NCBI RefSeq assembly: GCF_009730915.1
Contig: NC_052480.1
Coordinates: 2,790,001-2,854,000 of the forward strand
Length of the DNA: 64,000 bases
From: Dioscorea cayenensis subsp. rotundata
Taxonomy: Eukaryota; Streptophyta; Magnoliopsida; Dioscoreales; Dioscoreaceae
Direction: 5' to 3'
Below, in pieces: positions 11,309 to 22,089 of the stretch. A program made the translations under genes and the position numbers. Under the pieces are notes generated by a model. It did not search any database and was not told where the DNA came from. It worked only from the letters and a program-made list of their open reading frames with translations. The number at the start of each line of letters is the position of its first letter. The first letter of the stretch is position 1.

Positions 11309-12617
11309 CAAAAGTTTATCTAAAAATGCATGTGCAAAGATATGTCTTTAAAAAAGTTATTTTTATTGGTAACATACACCACCATCATGATATTTTATTC
11401 CCCTCACATTCTTCATCCAAAGATCTATATTATTCGAATTACTTTTTATATTTAAAAAATACATTTTTTTAATATGTTAATTTTTTTTACTTTAATTTAT
11501 ATATCATGAAAAATCAAAATGGACATATTTTTATATCTTATGCAACAAAATAAAATAGAGAAAATGACCCAATGGTCGCAATAAATTTTGAAAGGGTATT
11601 AAAAGGGCTTTAACTTTTGCAAATGCTTTTATTGCTATCATTCAACATGCTAAAGGACTTAAAGGTACATGTCGTATATAGTTTCAAAGTCACTTAACTT
11701 GGCTTATGGTTTCATATATAACTAATAAGGCCATACTTTTTTTAATTGACCATTTTATCCATCTACACCTCTCCATTTTCCCTCTTTACTTTCTCGTTTC
11801 TACCACCTCATTTCTACCACCTCTCCATTAGTGACCGAAATGAAATAACATAAGTTATTCGATAATATGTCACACTTAAATTTGTCATGAAAATATATTT
11901 TATTATTTCATTTTGGTCACTAAGTTTTCATTTAGTATCAAAACAGTTATCAACTCTGCTGACATGGACAAGTCTACTGACATGGCAGACCGATTGACGT
12001 GGAGGCTCCATCTCAAACTGAGGACGTGGTGAGTTAAGCTGACTGTGTTTTTTTCGGCATCCACGCCAGTAGCATGGATATGGTCACTCGCGAGTAACCT
12101 CCCGGTGAAACGAAATCAAACTTGAGTAACCATTACGATACAAATTAAAACTTGGTAACCAGAAAGAAATAAGTTCAAAACTCAGTGACCTATAAAAAAA
12201 ATTAATCCGATAATATTTATAAGTTGGCAATGTGATATTACCATCCAGATTATCACCAGTGTAATGCCAAACATGGTAATATTTTTAAATTACCACGTAA
12301 TACATGGTAATCTTTCTACATTACTGTGAACCAAACGCCCCCTAAATATATAGTTTATAAGATATAAAAACAAAAGACTTCTTCTATTTGGATTTTGGAA
12401 TAGGAAGGACCCAAAAAGCGAAAACATTAAAATGGTCCTCGTCTAATTCTATTATTATTATTATTATTAGCTTGACAATAAAGGGTAAATTGACTTTTAA
12501 AAAATAAACCGTAAAAAGACAAAAAGTTTTTTTCTACTAGTTGGTTGGATCAAGGGATGTGTCGTTGTAAAAAAAGAATTGTGGTCATCTTCATACAGTA
12601 ATATGGTCCAAGAGTAA
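11309..12617. other. Intergenic, AT-rich, with a small MITE-like unit
   Basis: No gene is recognised. Between 11869 and 12207 lies a unit with an internal inverted repeat (TTTTGGTCACTAAGTTTTC near 11920 against the complement of CTCAGTGACCTATAA near 12190). It is flanked by two copies of the 9-mer CGATAATAT (11860-11868 and 12208-12216), which would suit a MULE-type MITE. At about 12340-12354 the complement reads GGGGGCGTTTGGTTCACAG, similar to ends of plant PIF/Harbinger-type MITEs; no partner end was found. Confidence 0.4.
12609..12617. repeat. 9-bp target-site duplication, left copy
   Basis: CAAGAGTAA directly precedes the MULE left TIR and is repeated exactly at 18956-18964 after the right TIR. 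Nine bases is the length made by Mutator-type transposases. Confidence 0.9.
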
Positions 12618-13130
12618 GAGTAAAGCTATTTATTCCGAATAGCTAGCACGAACTTCTCACACGAATGATGTGGATGCCCATGTGGTATCACATCATTCAT
12701 AACTTATGCACCACTTAGCAGACATTAAATTAAAACAAAAAAACTTATCATCGCCCTAACTCCTTCTCTCCTCTCATCTGGTGCCGCACTCGACCCCATC
12801 TCGCCGCCGGTTTTTTTCTCCCGATATCACCGATGCCGCCGTCATCCCCATCTCGCCGCAGGCTTCTTTGATTCCTCTCACTCTCTACTCGTGTTTTCTT
12901 TCGCCATCATTGTCTTTCAGACGCTTCTACGCTAGCCGGTTTTCTTCTCTCGATATCACTGGTGCCACAGTCATCCCATCTCGTCGTAGGCTTCTTTGAT
13001 CCCTCTCACTCTCCACTCGTGTTTCCCTTCGCCATCACTGTCTTTCATGCCCGCCTCATCCCAGCAATCTCTATCCCTTTCTTGCTAGTCTTACGTCGTT
13101 GCGACTAAGCCTGTAAGATTTTTTTTTTCC
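12618..13130 (+). repeat. Left terminal inverted repeat of the MULE
   Basis: About 513 bp that match the complement of 18438-18955 with small indels, from the outer 60 bp (AATAGCTAGCACGAACTTC) to the inner CTTGCTAGTCTTACGTCGTT and a T-rich run. The spurious Ser/Pro-rich frames here (for example at 12781) are part of the repeat and not a gene. Confidence 0.9.
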
Positions 13131-13259
13131 TTTAAATTTAGTGAATAATTTGGTGTTTTCGGAGTAGAATTTGATTATAGGATTGCTTGATTGGTGTTTT
13201 TATAATGCATTTTTCTTTTTAATTTTATATTTGGTATTGTATTGATGATTGATTAGGGT

Positions 13260-13945
13260 GTTTGATCAGTAGTTGGTTCCAATTGTGTTAATTTTTCTAT
13301 GGACTTTGGAGGGCTGAGTTTTTTTGCTTTAAAAGATGAAATCTTGGGATGTCTGGCTCTATTATTTTCATATTTTGGGCTAAATTTTCTCTCATTTGGC
13401 CAAATTTTGCCCAATATTCTCATGTTAACTGAAATTTTCTTTCTTCTACTGCTTTTGTTGGGTTAGTTTTGATTTATTGGTGTGTGTGTGCGTTTGGTGG
13501 CTAGTTCTAATTGTGTTATCTGTTTATGTATTTTGGAGGACTGAGCTACTTGCTTAGAAAGAAGAAAGCTTGCCACGTCTAGCTTTGTGTTTTATCATTT
13601 TTGTTAAATTCTTTCTTTTGCATAAATCTCCTCTTCTTCTAATTGTTTGTATTTCCATTGAGTAAATAATTAAGTGTTTTGCAATAGAGATTGATCAATA
13701 CATCGATTGATTGGTTATTGTGTGTGTATGTGTGTGTTTTGTTTGAATGCATTGTTCTCGTCAATTGTTTGATTGGTATTATCTTGATGATGAACTAGGA
13801 TGTTTGATTGGTATTGGTACTAATGGTGTTGTCTTTTTAACTATTTTTGAGGATTGAACTATTTGATTTGAAAATGAACACTTAGCGATGTCTGGCTCGG
13901 TATTTTGTTATTTTTGGTTAAATTCTTTCTCATTTAGTAAGTCTT
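13260..13945 (+). repeat. Three diverged tandem units internal to the MULE left TIR
   Basis: Units starting near 13268, 13500 and 13806 share the order: TTGGT-CTAATTGTGTT, TTTGGAGGACTGAGCT, a short A-rich stretch, then GATGTCTGGCTC-TATTTTGTTATTTTTGG and TAAATTCTTTCTC. Spacing is about 235 and 300 bp. No coding frame runs through them. Confidence 0.6.
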
Positions 13946-14288
13946 CTAGAGTGGAGATTCATCAATGTATGAAATGGTTTGTTGTGTGTGAATGTGTTGT
14001 TCTTATTAAATGTATGGTTGGTATCATCTAGATGATAAATTAGAGTGTTCAGATGATACCTTTGTGAATTCCATTACAATACTAATAGATCAAGGTTGGA
14101 AGATTGTAATGTGTATTCTAGTTGTAAAATTCATATGAAATTTTGGTTATGATTTGTGCAGGCTGTTCTTTAGGAGACTCAAGTTCAGAGCAACAAATCT
14201 TCTGTATTTGACTTTCTTTCATGCCCAATTTGATATGAACCATTAACAAGAAAAGGAATTTGATATGCGCTTGTAGCAATAAACCAAA

Positions 14289-14492
14289 ATGAAGGTTCTC
14301 AAGAACTCTGTACTTGCACTGGTGGAGCTCAATACTCTCAAAAACCTTGTTGGGTCTGCCGTGGCTGGTGCTCTTGGGGGTTTTAACTCTCATGCCAATA
14401 ATATTATGTCTACAATTTTCATTGCTAATGGCCAAGATCCTGCTCAACTGAGGAACCAACTCCCTGATTTTAGCCATGTATGCTTCAAGTAA
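14289..14492 (+). pseudogene. Captured HMG-CoA reductase (HMGR) fragment
   Basis: A 68-codon open frame whose first ~53 codons match the catalytic domain of plant 3-hydroxy-3-methylglutaryl-CoA reductase: [37 protein letters not shown] and [11 protein letters not shown] are direct counterparts of the family's [33 protein letters not shown] and IATGQDPAQ. After Gln of GQDPAQ the homology stops abruptly and unrelated residues lead to a stop at 14490. The enzyme makes mevalonate at the ER; this piece holds only one central segment and cannot be active. It sits between the MULE TIRs on the strand opposite the transposase, so it was most likely acquired by the element. Confidence 0.88.
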
Positions 14493-15150
14493 TTTAAGAC
14501 AAATTTAAGCAATGAATGAATTGCTGCTTGAATTGTTGTCACCACTGTAAATGAATTGTTGATTGAATTGTTGTCATCCCTGTGAATGAATCCCTGCTTT
14601 ATTTGAAGAAGAATAAGAAAACCTTCAAATGTGTATATATATATATATATATATAAACGAAACCTACAAAAACAAGGAAAATAAAACGGCAACATAACAA
14701 CATTGAAGCTGTCAAACTGATACAACCAAGACAACAATAACACAACTCTTGCTTTGACAATGAAACTGACTGAGAAAAGCTTCTGATACAAATAAAATAA
14801 GAACAATGCATAATCAACTTAACTAATACAGCCAACATTTGTGAAGGGACATTGCCAGTGTTTTATTAATAACACAAAAACAATGTAAAATCAGCTCACT
14901 GCATACAGTCAACACATGTCTGATTTAAAGCATTCAACAAACAAACAATAATATCACCAATGAAATATCGATGAAGAAATCCAAGCCACATGCTTCTGTA
15001 GTACAAAAAATAACAGAGTATTCTTAGAGGTACAAAATGGAAATTAAAACGTGTAAAATAAGATACTACTAGAGAAAGCACGAATAAGAAGGAACACCAA
15101 AACACTTACTTCTCTTGCATGAATCACAACAAGTTTTATTGCCCATAAAG

Positions 15151-17806
15151 CTAATGTGCTCTATCAGTCATTGTCGGATGAGTTACTGATGGTATAATCT
15201 GTCACAAATATAGCATCAACTTTTAATCCTCTAAATCATATGTTTAACAATTTTAAGAAGCAAATGACTAAACCTTTCAATTTACCTGTGAAGAAGAATC
15301 ATTGCCAAGATTTTGTACAGTGAAACTATCGACATGCATATCAATGGCATTTGGAAGAGAATTCGAATTCACCTAGAATAAAAATGTTTATCAATTATGT
15401 TTAAAAAGAAATTATACAAAATAGCATAATAAATATTCGAGAACATAATATTACCACACTTTCTTGAGTATAGAGTTCTTGTGTGTCATTTGCAGTTTGT
15501 GCATTTCCCTTTGATTGCACTTTCTGAATAAATAAAATTAATTTTTAGTTCAAAAAATAATCATTGAGTTGGAAAATTGATATAAAAAAAGTATGAGCAC
15601 CTTTTTTTTTAAATTCTAATGATTATTTCTTCAACTTTTGACTTCTTTCTCTTCGATGATGGTCGGCCCTTAGTCCGCACTTTTAATGGAGTTAGAAACT
15701 TTGTGGTTGAAGATGTTGATTGGTGTTGTTCATGATTTTCTTCCATCAACATTTGTGGTAGAAGTTGCTTTAGATGGCCATCCCAATAATTTGTATTACC
15801 CATCACTTTTTCAATTGCCTCATCCACACATTTCATTAGAAAATAATATTTCTCAATAGATTGTGCTCCAACTTCAGCAGCTTTGGAAAAATGAGAGCAT
15901 AAGCTATTGTAACGCATTTTTTGTTCACAAGTTTCTGTATTATCATAACAACTCATCACATAGGTATGCCTGCGTTTGATATCTTTTCTCCAACGTGGTA
16001 AGATATACTGAGGTGGAAGCTCTTTGATGTTCTTTTCAATGAGGACCTTGCATATATGTTTGCAAATAATTCCTCTGAACTCAAATAAACGGCATGTGCA
16101 TTTAATGTCAAACTCGGCTTCATTATGATAAACATTGAATACCACTTGTTTTCTGAGTCTGCCTTCTTTTCCTCTGAAAATGTCTGTCACTTGAAATGTA
16201 TGTACTGGCCCATCTAAATTGATAAGTGCAAGATTACAATATAGCATTTCTTTCAATTAATCTTGAAACAACTTAAATATTTCATTTGTGTAGGCTTCTA
16301 GTAATTGCTTCTCAAAATGACAATCGGTTAGCATATGAAAGTTTGTGTTAAAAGAAGCAAAATCAGCTTTGTTTTCTTTTTCAATCTTACTTTTCAATGC
16401 ATTGTCATATTGCTCCACAAATTGCTTTAAAGATGTTGTTGGACCAACATAGCCATCAAAAAAAGCATTTATGCTTTCACTTCTTGGCGTGGTAGACATC
16501 CCAGCCCAAAAAATTCCTTTGACATAGACAGGAGCCCATCGATGATGAATTTTAAATAAAAAATTCAGCCACTCATTCTTTTCTATGTTGTAGTCCTTTA
16601 TCATCTTCAACCAAATATCTTCGAATTCTTGAATATCCACCGCCTCATAAACAATACTCTTTAATATCTTTTTTATTGCTCTGTACTCAGTTAACCCTCC
16701 AAGCTTTTCAGGAACTTTCTTCATTATATGCCATAGACAAAGTCAGTGATGAGAATTCGGAAAAACCACCTTAATTGCACCTTGAATAGCCATGCATTGA
16801 TCTGTAATAATTGCATTAGGAGCCTTACCAGACATGCATTCTAACCAGGTTTTGAACAACCAAATATAAGTTTCCGTATCTTCTTTTGATAGTAAACCAC
16901 ATCCAAACAACATAGTCTATCCATGATGATTTACACCAACAAAAGGGGCCAAAGGCATATCATACTTGTTTGTCAAGTACGTTGTGTCAAATGATATTAC
17001 ATCACCAAAAGCCTCATATGCTGCTATGGACCTTGCATCTGCCCAAAATACATTTCTCAAACGACCCTCGTCATCTATATCAATCATGTGAAAAAAATTT
17101 GAATTTCTCTCGATGCATACTGAGAAAAAAATAATTGCGTGAGTGCTTCAGACATCCCCAACACCGAGCCTGAGTCTGCCTTTGCTTTTTGCAATATAAT
17201 TTTCGCAATCTTTTTAGTATATGTTAAATTTTTCATAACCACCACTTTTCAACTGTTAAAGAATGAAAAATTTTTTACTCAAGCCTATCTCTCGCTTGAT
17301 CATTTAATTCAAGTCTTCTTTTCACATAGCCATCCATGTTGCATTTTACGAAAACGAGATTTATGTGGACTTAATGCATGGTTGTGTTCCAACTTAACAC
17401 TAGATATAGTGCACTGTCCATCATTACCAATTACAACATTGATCTTGGCTTGACAATTCGTCTTGGTAGATAGCCTTGGGTTGAAAGCATTTTTTGCTGT
17501 AGATATTCTTCTACCACTTCTTACACATGCAAGTGTATAATATTTCAATTTTCCATCATCTCCTGATCTTGTACTTCATTTTGTAATGCCAAAAACTTTC
17601 TCGCGAGCATATTCAATGTAAAAATTGTATACTTTTTTCTTGAAATTAAGCATCATGCCTGCTTTTGGAACAACTTTGTCACATGTTAATACCTCCATGT
17701 TTACCATTTCTTCATTCTCTTTGTTTAATATTTCTAAATTTGAAGGCCCAGTTTCTATTCCCGTCATGCACTGCTTAGAGGACCCACTTTTCAATTTCCC
17801 GCCCAT
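15151..17806 (-). pseudogene. FAR1/FHY3-like MULE transposase, degenerate
   Basis: The frame starts at ATG 17806. An N-terminal FAR1 DNA-binding region follows (GMMLNFKKKVYNFYIEYARE, then after a TGA in place of a codon, LKYYTLACVRSGRRIS, STKTNCQAKINVV, KLEHNHALSPHKSRF). The MULE transposase core spans about 17050-16257 in shifting frames (APNAIITDQCMAIQGAIK, LCLWHIMKKVPEKLGG, FWAGMSTTPRSESINAFFDG). A SWIM zinc finger CTCRLFEFRGIICKHI lies at about 16100-16055. Three short 3' exons with good splice sites follow at 15523-15455, 15372-15286 and 15198-15151 (stop). Several stops and frameshifts break it. It should once have catalysed excision and insertion of the enclosing element. Confidence 0.88.
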
Positions 17807-18437
17807 AATATCTCGATGATGGGCTAGAAAAGAAAACCTAAAAATGTTACATAGTTAATTAGTATTACAAGCATCTCAAAATAACAAATTAAATCACACA
17901 TGACCATGCATGAAATTCATATCACAAGTACCTCAAAATAACTCAAGCTCAAATTATGTTTGCCTAATTCACTTCTAATTAATGTCATTTATGCTAGAAA
18001 TTTAAAATGGTACACATTATAAATATCTAAAAATTTAAAATGGTACACATTATAAATATCTTATTAAGCAAACACTATCATTTTAAAAACATCAAATTTC
18101 ATCACTACATATAAAATGAGATGTATACAAGAAAAGGAGGAAAAATGTTGAATGATAAGAAAACCCATATAAATAAGATTCAAACCAAATAAGACGAATT
18201 TCTAATCTAAAATTTGTTCAAGTTTTTGTTCAAGTTTTTTATGCAACTAATTTTTGTTGACAAACACAAAGAAAAATAAAAATTGAGAGACCAACACATC
18301 AGCATTTATTGATTACCAAAATCTAAACAACCAAACAAACTCAAATAAAATTCCATCAATCAAAACAAGCCAGCCAAACATCTAAACAACAAAACCTAAA
18401 CCGCTAGACTAACACAAATAAAATTCCATCAATTAGA

Positions 18438-18955
18438 AAAAAAAAATCTTACAGGCTTAGTCGCAACGACATAAGACTAGCAAGAAAGGGATAGAGATTG
18501 CTGGGATGAGGCGGGCATGAAAAGACAGAGTGATGGCGAAGGAAAACACGAGTGGAGAGTGAGAGGATCAAAGAAGCCTACTGACGAGATGGGATGACTG
18601 CGGCACCAAAGTGATATCGAGAGAAGAAAACCTGGCGATGAGAAGCGTCCCTGAAAGACAATGATGGCGTAAGGAAAAACACTAGTAGAGAGGGAGAGGA
18701 ATCGAAAGAAGCCTCACGGCGAGATGGGGGATGACGGGCTGCACCGGTGATATTGGGAGGAAAAACCAAGCGGCGTAGATGGGGTCAGATGGCAGCCCGA
18801 GAAGAGGAGAGAAGGAGTTAAGGGCTGATGATAATGTTTTAATTTAATGTCCGATAAGTGGTGCAGAGAAGTTATGAATGATGTGGATGCCATGGGCATC
18901 CACATCATTCGTGTGAGAAGTTCGTGCTAGCTATTCGGAATAAATAGCTTTACTC
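18438..18955 (-). repeat. Right terminal inverted repeat of the MULE
   Basis: Reverse-complement partner of 12618-13130. Near its outer end it also holds a local palindrome (GATGTGGATGCCATGGGC and complement) at about 18876-18909. Confidence 0.9.
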
Positions 18956-18964
18956 CAAGAGTAA
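18956..18964. repeat. 9-bp target-site duplication, right copy
   Basis: CAAGAGTAA, identical to 12609-12617. Confidence 0.9.
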
Positions 18965-19876
18965 TGATTCCGGAGTCATGTTTCTTGTATAGTGTGGGGT
19001 CCTTCTATGTCCTCAACGACGATTTAGAAAAAAAAATATGATAAAAAAAACCCTATTTGAATTTAATTATTAAAAAAAAATATTTATGAATTTTTCATAC
19101 AATTTTTAGCATGTTTATTAATAATTTTAATTATTGTATTTATCATTTTAACTATTCACTTTATTATTAAATTAGTTATTAAAATTATTATTAAATTTAT
19201 TTTTAGATTTTATAATTTTTCACTCAATAAAGGTATCCAATATTAATGTTTGACAATACTTGTTTCCTTTAATTGATCATCATATATATATATATATATA
19301 TATCACAAGTTATGTATGTGGAGAAGTCTAAAATAAAAATTTGTTTTATGGTCAATTTGCTTATAAAACCAAATCTCTCATTAGGAATATAATATGAGCT
19401 TAGTACTGGTTTTTAAAATCTTACGAACCAAGCATCGAATTTCTAAAAATTCAAGAACTCAAATTACATGTAATTCAAAAACCTTCTACATAAACACTAT
19501 TTTTAACGAAGAAAATGACATTTTCCAGTTTTTTGTTTGTTTACAATAATATGAATTATGAAAAGAATATATATTTAGTAGAAAAGAAATAAGAAATGGG
19601 TATTATACCCTTTGAAGGTGGTTGTTTTTACACGTTTTAATGGTTAACAAAAAGTCTTCAATCATTTGGAATGAGAAAAAATAGCGCAAAACATATTTAA
19701 TTTATAGAAAAGTGCCAACAAACAATAACAAGAAATGGTAGCCAAATACTCTTTTTACTGAAAAATTTATGGTAAAAATTTTACTAATGATTTGCACAGT
19801 GACACTTGGATCGTATGAGTAGCTTTTTGGTCCTATAATAGGATAATTAGAATTATATGAAATAGTATTGAACTGC
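18965..19876. other. AT-rich intergenic stretch
   Basis: Mostly A/T with a short (TA)n run at about 19285-19303. I see no gene, RNA or element boundary in it. Confidence 0.6.
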
Positions 19877-19998
19877 TACAATCAAGTGTCTAAAACCACT
19901 ACAAAAATAATGTCCGGGTCACGGCGTACAAGATGCCACAATACATGAACCACATGTCTATCTTGAAATCAATTTGTGGACCACACAAAAACTTGATC
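19877..19998 (+). repeat. Direct repeat R1 flanking a CACTA-like element
   Basis: The segment from TACAATCAAGTGTCTAAAACC through CATGTCTATCTTGAAATCAA to CACACAAAAACTTGA recurs at 23562-23685 in the same orientation with scattered substitutions. R1 ends exactly where the CACTA terminus begins. Confidence 0.8.
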
Positions 19999-20149
19999 CA
20001 CTACAAGAAAGTTACTGCTTTAAAAACGAATATTACAAACTGAATTTATTTCTGCGTTTCTACTCTGCAACCGATCAAGAAATCTGACAAAGAATCGCTT
20101 TAAATATGAATCTAAAATAACAACGGCTACAAACGCACCCATTTAAAAA

Positions 20150-20820
20150 TATCATTTATATTTAAATATTAGAAAAATATCCGCTTTCTAACCGCTTCTA
20201 ATGTAGCGGGACTAGAAACTGAAATTAAAAAATTAATATTTTATTTAAATATTATTATATATTACAAAAATATCCGCTTTCTAATCCGCTTTACTAATAG
20301 AAAGTGACTAGAAACGGATTTAAAAATTAATATTTTATTTAAATATTATTAAATATTAGAAAACTATCCGCTTTCTAACTGCTTTCTAATAGTAGTAGCG
20401 ACTAGAAACCCGACTTAACAATTAATATTTTTATTTAAATATTATTAAATATTAAAAATATCCGTTTCTAACTGCTTTCAAAATAGAAAGGGACTAGAAA
20501 ACTGAATTAAAAATTAATATCTTATTTAAATATTATTATATATTAGAAAATATCCGCTTTCAACCGCTTTCTAATAGAAAAGGGACTAGAAAACGCGTTC
20601 TAAATATTAATATTTATTTAAATATCAAGTAAATATTAGAAAAATATCCGCTTGTAATCCGCTTTTATGATAGAAAGGACTAGAAACGGATTTAAAAATT
20701 TAATATTTTATTATTAAATATTAAAAAATACCCGCTTTCTATTTCTAATAGAAAAATACTAGAAGCGTACTAAAAATTAATATTTTATTTAAATATTATT
20801 AAATATTAAAAATTATTATA
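20150..20820 (+). repeat. Subterminal tandem array of about seven ~95-bp units
   Basis: Each unit reads ATATCCGCTTTCTAACCGC, then CTAATAGAAAGCGACTAGAA, then an AT-rich spacer with TTAATATTTTATTTAAATAT. The CCGC motif recurs near 20171, 20267, 20365, 20458, 20550, 20646 and 20730, so the period is about 90-98 bp. Confidence 0.75.
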
Positions 20821-21432
20821 TGATAGATTTATATAATCATTAAATAAAATAAATATATGAATATTATGATAACCATTAGATAATTGGCAATTTAAATGAA
20901 TATATTGTTATTATCTTATTTTTAGTTAATTTTATGATTTGATTTACCTTTTAAAACAAAAATATAAAAATAATAATACATGAGATCATTCCCCTTATAA
21001 TTTCAGCCTCCTTAACCCATCTCACCTTTTCCTCCTCTAACTCCATCTCACTTTTCCTCCTTCGCCCATCTTAGAAACGACTCCAGGTTTTTTTCTCTAG
21101 GGTTTGGGACCGGCCTCCCACACACCTCCCGACTCGCGCTCCATTTCGCATGTATTTCTCTTGTTTTTCCCCTCCATTGGTGTGTGTGTTGGGATCCTAG
21201 GGTTTCGGGTTTTGATGCACTTTGTTTCAGGTGTGTGTGGTCAAGGAGCAACGGAGGAAGGTCGAGGATCGAGCCTCCTTTCTCGAGCGGCCATGAGGAC
21301 GATGAGAGGTAGCTCTGTGATCGAGCCTCTTTCTCGAGGATTGTCGCCTCGAACCTCTCAAGGTGGTCATCTCCACGCTTTCTAGGGTTTCTTGATTTGT
21401 TCTTCTTCATTGTTTGTTGAATTTGTATTTCA

Positions 21433-22089
21433 TGTCTAATGGAAGTGATCCCAAGAGTGTCGAGACTAGGGATTCGGAGAAATCCACCAAAGAAGACGTA
21501 TGAGGATGGTATGGTTTTTATTTTTTATGGGTTTTTACCACTGAATTTGTCTCTCCGTATTGGGATTAGGGTTAGGTTTCTTGGCGGGAAGTGTTGTTGC
21601 GCATTGGGACCGTGGAGAAGTCACGAGCTTTTCTGCCGGTCCCTTCACGTGATGAAGGCGAGGCGTGCCGTCAGTAGCTTCCCGAGGTCGGGCCGAGGAC
21701 GCTGCTACCGCCAAGACTGGGCGATGGGAGGGGATTCTTTTTGTACCAAAAAGAGTTGTCTTTTTAGCGAATGTATGATGTTCCGAGCCATTTCGTCGAG
21801 GATCTGATCCTAACATTGATTCCTCGATGAGCGTAATCAAATGAGAACTAGTGAGTTTCTCTTCAAAAATTTGATTTTTTGTTGGCAAGTGAGTTTGGAA
21901 TGTGATATCTTGTTGTGGTTGTAGTTTGGAACCAGGCATGTTTTTGTTCTATATGATTTCCGCCAAAGTACTCGAATCCATGTATCTGGAGAAACTATCG
22001 GAGAGGTTCAAAGAACATGGCTTTGCAATTTGGTGGGTTGATGATACTACGCCTCATTGCGTCTCGAACAATCGGAAATTGGCACGCTG
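21433..22089 (+). pseudogene. Captured two-exon gene fragment, protein unknown
   Basis: A candidate first exon starts at ATG 21433 (MSNGSDPKSVETRDSEKSTK) and stops at a good donor (GAC|GTATGA) at about 21499. A candidate second exon after an acceptor TTGTGGTTGTAG at about 21926 contains, in a partly shifted frame, LEKLSERFKEHGFAIWWVDD followed by TT. The last motif looks like the end of a small RNA-binding-type fold, but I cannot name the family. A 5' leader with CT-rich and GTTTCGGG-type sequence precedes it. It lies inside the CACTA-like element, so capture from a host gene is the likely origin. Confidence 0.4.

Larger units (their letters stand above)
12618..18955. mobile_element. Complete Mutator-like element (MULE), FAR1-type, about 6.3 kb
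   Basis: Long terminal inverted repeats start with GAGTAAAGCTATTTATTCCG at 12618 and its complement ends at 18955. A perfect 9-bp target duplication flanks them. Inside, on the minus strand, is a degenerate FAR1/FHY3-like transposase gene (15151-17806). On the plus strand is a fragment of HMG-CoA reductase (14289-14445). It therefore combines an autonomous-type MULE with Pack-MULE-style cargo. The transposase frame is broken, so it would need a helper to move. Confidence 0.92.

Noticed and set aside
19897..19912. CCACTACAAAAATAATG as another CACTA terminus
   Set aside because: It lies inside direct repeat R1, and the corresponding place in R2 reads CCACCATAAAAATAA, so it is a chance match.
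20150..20820. CRISPR-like regular repeats
   Set aside because: The units are diverged, continuous and without unique spacers, and lie in a plant CACTA element.
21048..21939. Several 90-134 codon frames on both strands
   Set aside because: They overlap each other in a GC-richer cargo region and none has domain features; only the two-exon reading is kept as a tentative fragment.
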